Assembly: GCA_052034625.1 (NCBI GenBank)
Contig: JBPOII010000002.1
Location: forward strand, 62,001-126,000
Direction: 5' to 3'
DNA: 64,000 nucleotides
DNA from: JAVBLP01 sp052034625
GTDB taxonomy: Bacteria; Elusimicrobiota; Endomicrobiia; Endomicrobiales; Endomicrobiaceae
Numbering within the stretch: position 1 is the stretch's first letter; each line of letters starts with the position of its first letter. Position numbers and translations under genes: made by a program. Of the stretch, positions 15,965 to 23,772 are shown in pieces. The notes below the pieces were generated by a model. It saw only the letters and a program-made list of their open reading frames with translations, had not been told where the DNA came from and ran no database searches.

Positions 15965-15993
15965 ATACTATATTACTATAAACAAAATGTCAA
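15965..15993 (-). promoter_or_regulatory. Promoter of the riboswitch-nrdD-nrdG transcript
   Basis: On the minus strand TTGACA (15988-15993) and TAGTAT (15965-15970) are 17 bases apart. Transcription would start near 15958, about 40 bases before the aptamer, giving a leader of about 400 bases. Confidence 0.75.
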
Positions 15994-16041
15994 CATTAAA
16001 TTATTTATGTTTTCTAATTTGAGATGGGTTTTACTGCGGTT

Positions 16042-16497
16042 TTATATTTGTTTTATCCATAAGACAGGGTTATTGTCTTTATAGAAATATGTTCTTGATT
16101 TAAACTTTTTGATATTTTCTTTTTCCGCAACGAAATAATACTCTTGAAAAAATAAAACGAACTCTTCAACTGTTTCTTTCGGCATATAAGCTATATAGTA
16201 ATAAACATCACTTTCGCCCTCCGGGCGTATTTTCATATCTTGCAGCATTAAACCTTCATAGCTAAGCAATACTACTCTAAAACCGTCCTGTTCATTGATA
16301 ACAATAGCCCTAAACAACATATCTTCTTTATACGAACCGTAAAAAATGCTGGTTTTTTCTTTTACCGGGCTTGTTGTTTTATTTACCGGCGGCATAGGTG
16401 CCGGGAGAACAGGCTCTGTTTTTTTCGCAGCACATCCTGAAATCAGCGATAAAAAGATAAAGCCAATGAATATTTTGTTTATAAGGGTTTTCTTCAT
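16042..16497 (-). CDS. DUF3261-like lipoprotein, paralogue of the APE exporter tail
   Basis: This 151-residue protein has a lipoprotein signal ending LISGC (Cys about residue 22), then a proline-rich linker and a compact domain. The domain (FYGSYKEDMLFRAIVI, GLMLQDMKIRPEGESDVYY, PVLWIKQI) aligns along its whole length with residues about 786-914 of the exporter encoded at 23754-26498. DUF3261 lipoproteins are regular members of aryl-polyene clusters, where they probably help outer-membrane delivery. It follows the DUF4097-like gene by 24 bases, so the two form a small operon. Here the domain is free; in the exporter it is fused. Confidence 0.7.
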   Translation of the reverse strand: MKKTLINKIFIGFIFLSLISGCAAKKTEPVLPAPMPPVNKTTSPVKEKTSIFYGSYKEDMLFRAIVINEQDGFRVVLLSYEGLMLQDMKIRPEGESDVYYYIAYMPKETVEEFVLFFQEYYFVAEKENIKKFKSRTYFYKDNNPVLWIKQI

Positions 16498-16521
16498 AAA
16501 GCATCCGTTTTAAACTTGCAT

Positions 16522-17169
16522 TTAGCGGTGTTTTATATCAAGTTTGCCTCTAAATTCCTTATCTTTTTCAATATCAAGTTTTCTGCCTCTTTTAATTTTT
16601 GTTCCCGGATCTATAAAAACATTTCCTGAGCCTTTAACTTTATATTTATATTGATAAGGAAGTTCATCAATTTTTATGCTGACATTACCTTTATCCGTTT
16701 CAATTTCTAATTCATCAAATGTTCCTCTTGCCGAAACTTCGGTTTGTACAATATCCAAATCAAGTTTTCCTTTAAAATTGTCGATTTTAACATTTCCCGC
16801 TGCCGCTTCTATACTAAGCGAACCTGACATATTTGAAACATTGATATCAGCTTCAATCGATTCTATTTCTATATCGGCTTTTAACGGAGCTTTTATAGTG
16901 ATTACCGTATTTTGATCTATCAGAGTATCATCAAGATTGATTTCAATCTTTCTGTCTTTAAGTTTAATCTTTTGTTTTAATGTTTCCGGCTTTTCAGGGA
17001 AAATGTTTATGCTGAGCTTATTATCATCAACAGCACTTCTCACATAAAGCTGGCCTTTATTTATATTTATTTCAAGTTCATTTATTTGATCCAAAGGAAA
17101 AGTATATTCTTGTGCACTAAGCGGACAGACAAAAGAGAAGAACAAAAACATTAAAAGAAATTTCTTCAT
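16522..17169 (-). CDS. Secreted DUF4097-like beta-helix protein
   Basis: A signal peptide (MKKFLLMFLFFSFVCPLSAQ) is followed by repeated short strands of the DUF4097 adhesin-like type: IEIESIEADINVSNMSG, LSIEAAAGNVKIDNFKG, LDLDIVQTEVSARGTF, LEIETDKGNVSIKI. Such proteins form a small right-handed beta-solenoid and are often envelope-associated; their function is unknown. I place the start at 17169 because AGAGGC precedes this ATG and the signal peptide begins there; 14 upstream residues in frame are unlikely. The DUF3261-like lipoprotein gene follows. Confidence 0.7.
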   Translation of the reverse strand: MKKFLLMFLFFSFVCPLSAQEYTFPLDQINELEININKGQLYVRSAVDDNKLSINIFPEKPETLKQKIKLKDRKIEINLDDTLIDQNTVITIKAPLKADIEIESIEADINVSNMSGSLSIEAAAGNVKIDNFKGKLDLDIVQTEVSARGTFDELEIETDKGNVSIKIDELPYQYKYKVKGSGNVFIDPGTKIKRGRKLDIEKDKEFRGKLDIKHR

Positions 17170-17370
17170 AAAAGCCTCTTTTATTTTGATTTTACAGATA
17201 AATTTTAGCAAATTATTATAGTAAATTTCAGTTGTTCTAAGAAAAGAGAGAGGAAAAAAGTACCTTCTAACGACATTGACAAAAACTGCTAACTGCCTTA
17301 AAGGCAGAAGACAAAAGAAACCGGCATTAATAGTTTTTTTGTAGTTTACTCTTTGTCGTTTTTGCCGTTC

Positions 17371-17636
17371 TGCCGCCCTTTTTGCGAGTCTATGAGTGGA
17401 GAAAATATTTGTGTCTGCTTAGCACGGTTTGCGTTGTTTGAAGTAAAACACCTTTATAGTCTTTATAAGCGTTTTACAAGTTCGCAAACCGACAAATATT
17501 TTCAAGCGAATGCAAACGAGGCGGCGATTTGCTCACTTTCTAAAAGTGAGGCGGGGTTGGGCTGCAAGCCCAAAAAAGAACCGCTCTTCAGCGGCAGAGT
17601 TTTGCACACTTTTGATCGCCTGCAAAAGCGTGAAAG
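17371..17636 (+). repeat. Structured element, type II, complete copy
   Basis: The clamp GCCGCC (17372-17377) pairs with GGCGGC (17520-17525). Nested inside, GAAAATATTTGT (17401-17412) pairs with ACAAATATTTTC (17492-17503), CGGTTTGCG (17425-17433) with CGCAAACCG (17483-17491), and GTAAAAC (17443-17449) with GTTTTAC (17471-17477). Four hairpins follow: CTCACTTT/AAAGTGAG (17532-17550), TTGGGCT/AGCCCAA (17557-17573), CCGCT/AGCGG (17581-17594) and CACACTTTTG/CAAAAGCGTG (17605-17632). A second complete copy is at 38627-38895. The remainder of 17170-17370 holds short repeat fragments only. Confidence 0.88.
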
Positions 17637-17642
17637 AAAGCG

Positions 17643-19409
17643 TTAATCCCAATCTGCTTTTTTCCCAAACGGAGTATGCGGCAACTCTTTACCGAAAGTA
17701 ATATGTTTCGGAAGTTCGTGAGGCGTTAATGTTTCTTTCATATAATTATGTATTTGCTGTTTTGCCGTTTCAATACTGACATCTATATCTTCTTTTAAAA
17801 CAATAAAAGCTTTTAATCTTTCTTTGCCGAGTCTTACCATAGTATCTTTAATATATTTATGCTGTTTTAAAATCTTTTCAACTTTAGAAGGATAGACATT
17901 CACCCCTGCAACCTGCACAGCATTATCCTTTCTTCCTGAAATTGAAAAAACTCTGTCTCCCTTAATTTTAGCTGTATCGGGCAGTTCACATTTAAAAGAC
18001 GTTTTCTTTCTGCTGATAATATCCACATTGCCGTCTTTTTCCGAATAATCCCAATGAGGAAGAAGAGAAAAAGGATTGCCGGGCTTTTCTCTAAATCCTA
18101 TAGCTCCGGTTTCTGAAGCCCCGTAAATCTCTATTATTCTTTGTGCCCCTCTATCATATATCTTTTGCATAAGTGCATCAGGACACGGCGCCGTAGATGT
18201 TAAAATCGTAATTCCTGAAGGAAAAGAAAAATCCAGATCCGCCATATAATTTAAAAACATTGGAAAAGTTACTAAAAGATCCCCTTCTTTTAAAATATTG
18301 TCCCATTCTAAAAGCGGAATTGGCGGATAAGAAAAAACAGGATAATCATAAAGATATGGCAGCTGCAATGCAAAAACAAAACCATATGAATGATGAGAAG
18401 GAACGGTGCTTACAATACGTTTTATTTTTTCAAATAAAAAGCTGACTCCTTCGACTTCTTCCCTTATCATAGCTTTGCTGTTTATAGCATTTTTGGGTAT
18501 TCCCGTACTGCCTGAAGTGAAAAAATTAATTGCATCACTTTTTATAAAAGAATCATAATAAACTTTTTCAATATTATCTTTTGTTATCTTTATATCTTCA
18601 GAAAGTGAAGTTAAAAGATCAAGACCTTTATAAATTTTATCTTTTTCTTTATTTTCTACATTTTCCAGCAAATCTGATACGGCTTTATTATCAAAAACCG
18701 ACATAATATCGCTTCTTGAAGAAGCAAGCTGTGTTTTAATAAAATCGCCAATTATTCTTTTGAAATCGCTTTCAGTAACAAAAGGAGTATTTTCTTTTGC
18801 AAGTTCAAAAGCATATAAAGAAGGGTTCATTTCATCTTCTTTATAATCTTTAAGTATAAATTCTTTACCATTATCTTCAGATGAAAGCAAAAAGCCTGAA
18901 GCATAATAATCTCCATACAATTTATTTTCATACTCTTTAAAAATAACGGGATGTCTTTCATCAGCTGCCAAAACAAGCGCAAACTTGCATCTTTTTGAAG
19001 CAAGCCAGCTTTTTGCCGTATTTAAAGCCGATATAAAAGTTGTTTTGCCCTGGCATATTGTTATGCAAGGTCCTTTGAGATTTAGATTTATCGTTATTGC
19101 CGTTTCCAAAGCATTGTGAACCGATGCGGAAAAAGCTAAAGGGGAAGCTAAAATATCGCCGTCATCTATAATACTGTCCATAAAATTACAAGTTTGTAAA
19201 ACAGGACCTCTGCCTGTTGCAATTATTAAAGCTATATCTTCTTTTTCGCTTTTTAAATCCAAACCTGCATAATATAAAGTTTTTGCCGCTGCATATAATG
19301 ATATTTTGGACAGATTATCCATTCTTCTGAGAGATCTGAGATCAAAAAACTTATCGATACATCTTATATTATCGGCAAATGCAGTACTTTTTAAAAATAC
19401 TTTATTCAT
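17643..19409 (-). CDS. Chain-length-factor-like ketosynthase domain fused to an AMP-dependent ligase
   Basis: Residues about 1-230 resemble the ketoacyl-synthase N-terminal-like domain of APE chain-length factors (ApeC type). At the catalytic position, GPCITICQGKTTF carries Lys122 instead of cysteine, so this half should not condense. Residues about 230-588 are an adenylate-forming acyl/aryl ligase (ApeH type) with FFTSGSTGIPK (296-306), YGASETG and the C-terminal catalytic lysine in PFGKKADWD. The ligase half is about 100 residues shorter than usual, the loss being at its N-terminus. It is the last gene of the operon and overlaps the preceding ketosynthase gene by 8 bases. In APE systems these two activities are normally separate proteins. 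Confidence 0.8.
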   Translation of the reverse strand: MNKVFLKSTAFADNIRCIDKFFDLRSLRRMDNLSKISLYAAAKTLYYAGLDLKSEKEDIALIIATGRGPVLQTCNFMDSIIDDGDILASPLAFSASVHNALETAITINLNLKGPCITICQGKTTFISALNTAKSWLASKRCKFALVLAADERHPVIFKEYENKLYGDYYASGFLLSSEDNGKEFILKDYKEDEMNPSLYAFELAKENTPFVTESDFKRIIGDFIKTQLASSRSDIMSVFDNKAVSDLLENVENKEKDKIYKGLDLLTSLSEDIKITKDNIEKVYYDSFIKSDAINFFTSGSTGIPKNAINSKAMIREEVEGVSFLFEKIKRIVSTVPSHHSYGFVFALQLPYLYDYPVFSYPPIPLLEWDNILKEGDLLVTFPMFLNYMADLDFSFPSGITILTSTAPCPDALMQKIYDRGAQRIIEIYGASETGAIGFREKPGNPFSLLPHWDYSEKDGNVDIISRKKTSFKCELPDTAKIKGDRVFSISGRKDNAVQVAGVNVYPSKVEKILKQHKYIKDTMVRLGKERLKAFIVLKEDIDVSIETAKQQIHNYMKETLTPHELPKHITFGKELPHTPFGKKADWD

Positions 19410-20589
19410 AATTTTTACCGCCTATGATAAGTGCGGCATTACATCCGCCAAAAGCTAAAGATGTTGAAAGAGCGGCTTTTTTGCCGTCAATCTGCATCTC
19501 TTTTAAAACAGGGTTTATATTTAATTTTTCGTCAGGAGTTTTTAAGTTTTTTATGGCAGGGACTTTTTGTTCATTAAGACATATCAATGAAAGGCATGCT
19601 TCTACGGCACCGGCAGCACCTAAAGTATGGCCTGTCATGCTTTTTGTAGCCGTAACCGGCACATTATCTGCTAAAGATCTAAAAACTTCAGCTTCAGCGG
19701 CATCATTATCTATAGTTCCTGTCGCATGGGCATTTATAAAAGCTGTTTTATTTTTATCTATGCCGGCTTGTTTATATGCAAAAGAAACAGCTTTCTTTAA
19801 ACCTCTTCCTTGAGGGTCGGGAGCTGTTGAATGATAGCCGTCGCAAGCATTGCCATATCCTAAAACAAATCCGCATTTTTCAGCATTTCTTTTTTTTGCA
19901 AACTCTTCCGACTCCATAATAAAAATGCCTGCACCTTCGCCGAGATTAATACCGTTCCTGTTTTTATCAAAAGGTCTGCACTCATCTTTACTTGCTATCA
20001 TAAGTTTAATAAAGCCGGTATAAGGTATCATATTCATTTCATCTGTTCCGCCGGCTATAACAATATCGCACAAAGAATTCTCTATCCATTCAGCTCCTAT
20101 GCCGACAGCATCGCTTCCCGATGCACAGGCAGTTACTATGGTTTGAGAAATACCTGTTAATTGATAATATTTCAGCACTTCTTCGGCAGTTGAATAATTT
20201 ATATATTTATTTAAAGGCTCTAAAGAAGAGTTTTTCCCTTTTTTCCAATCTTTATAAAAATCAAAACAGTTAAAAGAAGCATCTACCGATGTTCCGATGC
20301 AGACACCTACTTTTGCATTTCTTATATCTTCTTCTTTAAGTCCTGCTCTTTCCAATGCTTCAGAAACAGCTTTCCTTAAAAATAAATAGCTGAAACTTTC
20401 ACTTTCTTTTTTTTGGGATAAGATTTTTTCAGATACCTGAAATACAGGATATTCAGATGCATAAGTACTGTTTAATCTGTTTATGGGGAAAGATGACCGT
20501 ATTTCGCCTTTATAAAGGTTTTCCGAGATCTCTTTTATATTGTCCCCTAAAGAACAAACACAACCGAAACCCGTTATTTTTATTTTCAT
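19402..20589 (-). CDS. Beta-ketoacyl-ACP synthase (APE-type ketosynthase)
   Basis: This is a condensing enzyme extending a carrier-bound acyl chain with malonyl-ACP. The Cys-His-His triad is complete: Cys155 in VTACASGS, His288 in NAHATGT and His321 in MTGHTLGA. Length (395 aa) is that of FabF-type enzymes. It overlaps the carrier protein gene upstream by 4 bases and the fused chain-length-factor/ligase gene downstream by 8. It may pair with that factor as a KS:CLF heterodimer, as ApeO does with ApeC; which of the window's three ketosynthases fills this role cannot be told from sequence by eye. Confidence 0.88.
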   Translation of the reverse strand: MKIKITGFGCVCSLGDNIKEISENLYKGEIRSSFPINRLNSTYASEYPVFQVSEKILSQKKESESFSYLFLRKAVSEALERAGLKEEDIRNAKVGVCIGTSVDASFNCFDFYKDWKKGKNSSLEPLNKYINYSTAEEVLKYYQLTGISQTIVTACASGSDAVGIGAEWIENSLCDIVIAGGTDEMNMIPYTGFIKLMIASKDECRPFDKNRNGINLGEGAGIFIMESEEFAKKRNAEKCGFVLGYGNACDGYHSTAPDPQGRGLKKAVSFAYKQAGIDKNKTAFINAHATGTIDNDAAEAEVFRSLADNVPVTATKSMTGHTLGAAGAVEACLSLICLNEQKVPAIKNLKTPDEKLNINPVLKEMQIDGKKAALSTSLAFGGCNAALIIGGKNYE

Positions 20590-20843
20590 TTTTTCCTTGT
20601 TTTTTCAATATAATCTCTTAAAGTACCCAAAGTTTGGAAAATCTCTCTTCCTTGTTCCATATTCTCTATCACAATATCATAATTTTTACGCAAAATTATA
20701 ACAAGTTCAATCGCATCCAAACTGTCTAAGCCGAGCCCGGAAAATAAAGGCGTTTCTTCGGTTAAAGAGTTTAGGTCTACACCTTCCAAATCTAAATTAT
20801 CGCTTAATACTTTTTTTACATCTTCTAAAGTTGTCGGGATCAT
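20586..20843 (-). CDS. Acyl carrier protein (APE operon, first of two by position)
   Basis: This 85-residue carrier has the phosphopantetheine attachment serine in LGLDSLDAIEL (Ser about residue 42). The start is taken at ATG 20843, with AGGAGA six bases upstream; a longer reading overlaps the acyltransferase gene and has no ribosome binding site. It overlaps the following ketosynthase gene by 4 bases. It resembles the carrier at 28653-28913 but differs in length and charge, as the two carriers ApeE and ApeF do in known APE clusters. Confidence 0.88.
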   Translation of the reverse strand: MIPTTLEDVKKVLSDNLDLEGVDLNSLTEETPLFSGLGLDSLDAIELVIILRKNYDIVIENMEQGREIFQTLGTLRDYIEKTRKK

Positions 20844-20859
20844 TTTTTCTCCTAAATAT

Positions 20860-21747
20860 TTATTTCCACATATTATAATAATTAAAGAACTGATATGGGT
20901 AATTTTTTGTAAAAATCTCAAGAGCTCTTATAAATTTTTCTGCTTCTTCTTTATAGTTCGATGCATCCTGTCCCTTATCTTCAACAAAAAAATGTTCAGC
21001 TATAACAGAGTCCACTTTGCCGCCGGAAGCATAAGGGAAAAAGACTACCATTACAGGCGTTCCGAGCGCTCCGGCTATTCTGTAAATGCTGAAAGGGATA
21101 TCTATTTTACCATTTAAAAAATCAACTTCAATACCGCTTTTTGAACTGCCGAACAATCTGTCGCCCATCATACAAACTATCCCTTTTTTTTCTAAAGCCG
21201 CTATTATTTCAAGAGAGCCGCCGCCAAAACCGGCAGGATCTATAAACTTTACCGGCGCTTCTTTACCTGAAAGTTCATGAGCGTGTTTATCAATATCTTT
21301 TTCATCTCTGTGATAAACGACATATTTATCCCCTTCCATAAAATCAAATGATGACATTGCCATTTGCCAGCATCCGCAATGAGCAGTCAGAATTATAAGT
21401 CCTTTTCCTTTGTTTGCTAAATCTTTGCAGAGCTGCTGATCTTCTTGTGAAGATATGATCTCAATATCTCCTTTTATACCTAAAATCGCTCTGTCCGTAA
21501 GGATCTTACCGAAAATCAAATTCAATCTATATGTTTTAAAAAAAAGGCTTATTTTGCCGGCATCCGGGAAACGGCGTTTAAGATAATATGATGCCTTTTT
21601 TCTTATTGAAGGAAGAAGAGTATAAAATGCTATTATAAAATACAAAATAAAATAAGCTATATATCTTCCGCCAAACTTTATAAATATACAGAAAAGCCTT
21701 TGAAAGAAATTGCTTCCAAGACTTCTACTTTCCCATTTTTGAGCCAT
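20860..21747 (-). CDS. LpxL-like lysophospholipid/lipid A-type acyltransferase
   Basis: This 295-residue membrane-associated acyltransferase has a hydrophobic segment at about 25-50 (YIAYFILYFIIAFYTLLP). The catalytic HX4 block reads LTAHCGCWQMA, with Gln where Glu or Asp is usual, so the catalytic pair may be altered. MGDRLFGSSK matches a second conserved block of the family. In APE clusters such enzymes are thought to attach the polyene to a lipid anchor. The gene overlaps the preceding glycosyltransferase gene by 23 bases. Confidence 0.8.
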   Translation of the reverse strand: MAQKWESRSLGSNFFQRLFCIFIKFGGRYIAYFILYFIIAFYTLLPSIRKKASYYLKRRFPDAGKISLFFKTYRLNLIFGKILTDRAILGIKGDIEIISSQEDQQLCKDLANKGKGLIILTAHCGCWQMAMSSFDFMEGDKYVVYHRDEKDIDKHAHELSGKEAPVKFIDPAGFGGGSLEIIAALEKKGIVCMMGDRLFGSSKSGIEVDFLNGKIDIPFSIYRIAGALGTPVMVVFFPYASGGKVDSVIAEHFFVEDKGQDASNYKEEAEKFIRALEIFTKNYPYQFFNYYNMWK

Positions 21748-22903
21748 ACAAAAACCCTTTTCTTAAGATCTTTCCCATAAAAAAAACTACAGTTCCGACC
21801 AGAAGTGCAAAAATAGGCGCAACTATTAAAGAGCCGATTATCCATTCCCATACTCTTTCTAAGAATTGAACTCCTATTACCTGCCAGCTTATCTCTGTTA
21901 AGAATTTACCATGCCTTATAAAGTATCCTACTTCTATACATATAAAAGGGATAAAAGGCGGCATGGCAAGTTTATCTACGCTGAAAGCAACCGCCCTGTT
22001 TAAATTGAACCAGCCCGCACCTATCATAAGTATCATTGTTCTTACGCCCGGCAGTGCAAGAGCTCCCCAAAAAGAGCCCCAAGCGGCTGATATGCCCAGA
22101 TGCAGCGGATTTTCTTTTTTTTTCATCTGTTCAACAACAACTTTAAAAGGATTTAGTGAAACTATTTTTCCGCTTTCTTTATCCTGCATATATTTTCTGT
22201 GAGGTATAGGCAGCATAGCCCTTATTGTTAAATAAGTGTTTAAAATGCCAAGCCTGAAATTATCTTTAATAAAACTGAAATGAGAACCCCTTTCTTTTTT
22301 ATCAGGATAATGCACATCAACTTCAACCTCTTCTACAGGGAAACCGTGCCATACGGCTTTAATTACAATCTCAACTTCAAAAGCAAATCTTTTTGAATAT
22401 ATTTTATATTTACCAAAAACTTCTACGGGATATACTCTAAATCCGCTTTGCATATCTACAATTGTTTTACCCGTTTGAACTTTTGCCCAAAAACCTGAAA
22501 ATTTTCTGCCGAATTTAGAAGCTTGAGGGATTGAATCTTTTTCAAAGTTGCGTTTCCCTATAATTATTGCTGCCGGATTTTGTTCTGAAGCTTTTAAAAG
22601 TTTATCTATATCCGAAGGATAATGCTGGCCGTCTGCATCTATTGTAATGATATGTGAGAACCCTTTTTCTTTTGCCCATTGTGCGGCTGCAAGGATCGCC
22701 GCTCCTTTACCCTTATTCTTTTTAAAGCTTATAACAGGAATGTTAAGATCTTTTATTTCAGAAATGCCGCTATCGGTACTGCCGTCATCTACAATTAAAA
22801 GATCTTTATAATATTGAAGTATCTCTTGCGCAACTTTTCTGACAGCAGCGCCATGATTATAAAGCGGTATTACTGCTAAAGGTTTAAAATTTTGATTTTC
22901 CAT
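21725..22903 (-). CDS. Glycosyltransferase family 2 with C-terminal DUF2062
   Basis: The N-terminal GT-A domain (about 8-240) resembles dolichol-phosphate mannosyltransferases: VIPLYNHG, IVDDGSTD and ITIDADGQHYPSD, the last with the metal-binding DxD. The C-terminal part (about 265-385) has several membrane segments of the DUF2062 type, including a GVRTMILMIG stretch. This combination is a regular member of aryl-polyene clusters and probably glycosylates the lipid or head group at the inner membrane. It overlaps the LpxL-like acyltransferase gene. Confidence 0.82.
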   Translation of the reverse strand: MENQNFKPLAVIPLYNHGAAVRKVAQEILQYYKDLLIVDDGSTDSGISEIKDLNIPVISFKKNKGKGAAILAAAQWAKEKGFSHIITIDADGQHYPSDIDKLLKASEQNPAAIIIGKRNFEKDSIPQASKFGRKFSGFWAKVQTGKTIVDMQSGFRVYPVEVFGKYKIYSKRFAFEVEIVIKAVWHGFPVEEVEVDVHYPDKKERGSHFSFIKDNFRLGILNTYLTIRAMLPIPHRKYMQDKESGKIVSLNPFKVVVEQMKKKENPLHLGISAAWGSFWGALALPGVRTMILMIGAGWFNLNRAVAFSVDKLAMPPFIPFICIEVGYFIRHGKFLTEISWQVIGVQFLERVWEWIIGSLIVAPIFALLVGTVVFFMGKILRKGFLYGSKMGK

Positions 22904-22941
22904 GCTGATATTTTAAGAAATGTTATGTCTTTTTTATATTT

Positions 22942-23400
22942 TTATATCTTACCGGCTTTCCATTTTTCACAAAACTCTTTAAAAAACGGGGGTTTATCAA
23001 CAAGTATCCCTTTTTTCTCATCTATCATAACATGAACACTGTATCCTGAAGTCATAAGCTCTCCTTTAGAATTATATATGCAGAATTCAAAATCAAGCCT
23101 TGCAGCTTCATTCCAATAAAGTAAAGTTTCTATCGTATACGTTTCAGGAAATTTTAAAGGCTGTATATAATCAAAGAATAATTTTTTTAAAGGTATGCTG
23201 ACACCGTTATTATAAAAATCCAAATAACTTATGCCGTATTTATCGCCAAGAGCTATACGTCCTTCTTCAAAAAAACTTGCATAATTACCATGCCAAACAA
23301 TATTTAAAGGGTCAAGCTCATCAAAGCGCACCTTTCTTTCGATCTTATGTTTAATCGGTTTCGGATCTCCGTCATTTATTTTAAAGTATTCTTTTCTCAC
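22942..23400 (-). CDS. Acyl-thioesterase of the 4-hydroxybenzoyl-CoA/YbgC hotdog type
   Basis: This 152-residue single hotdog domain has the signature RFDELDPLNIVWHGNYASFFEEGR at about 26-49, in which the first aspartate region and the HGNY loop are active-site features. It fits the ApeK-like thioesterase that releases or edits acyl chains in APE pathways. Twelve bases separate it from the dehydratase gene upstream. Confidence 0.85.
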   Translation of the reverse strand: MRKEYFKINDGDPKPIKHKIERKVRFDELDPLNIVWHGNYASFFEEGRIALGDKYGISYLDFYNNGVSIPLKKLFFDYIQPLKFPETYTIETLLYWNEAARLDFEFCIYNSKGELMTSGYSVHVMIDEKKGILVDKPPFFKEFCEKWKAGKI

Positions 23401-23412
23401 GGTTATTTTCCT

Positions 23413-23772
23413 TTAAGAACAAATTAATTGTACTTGTGAATATATTTCTTCTCTTTCATCTTTTATAGTTATGGAATATTTCTTATTATCGCCGGTAACG
23501 GATACTATAATTTCAGATTTGGGCGGAATAAGTTTTGCGAATTTAGATTTTTTTATTTTTTCAATATTTACTTTATCATTTTGCAGCTTTTGCCTTATAC
23601 AGAAAAGTCCTATTTCTATTTGGACTATACCCGGCAAAACAGGTGCATTTGGAAAATGCCCTTTAAAAGCAATAAAATTTTCATCTATATAAAAAATAAA
23701 ATCATTGTCTTGCCTTTTTTTAAATGCAAGTTTTATATCATCATGTATATTTCTCATATCTTTTTTATCCAT
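23413..23772 (-). CDS. ApeI-like 3-hydroxyacyl-ACP dehydratase
   Basis: This 119-residue hotdog dehydratase carries FKGHFPNAPVLPGIVQIE at about 37-54, the FabZ/FabA-type catalytic His block. In APE synthesis ApeI acts with ApeP to dehydrate the growing polyene, and the probable partner is encoded at 27072-27500. The gene overlaps the end of the exporter gene by 19 bases. Confidence 0.85.
   Translation of the reverse strand: MDKKDMRNIHDDIKLAFKKRQDNDFIFYIDENFIAFKGHFPNAPVLPGIVQIEIGLFCIRQKLQNDKVNIEKIKKSKFAKLIPPKSEIIVSVTGDNKKYSITIKDEREEIYSQVQLICS

Noticed and set aside
20844..20921. Longer acyl carrier protein start
   Set aside because: It overlaps the acyltransferase gene, has no ribosome binding site, and would add a hydrophobic segment foreign to carrier proteins.
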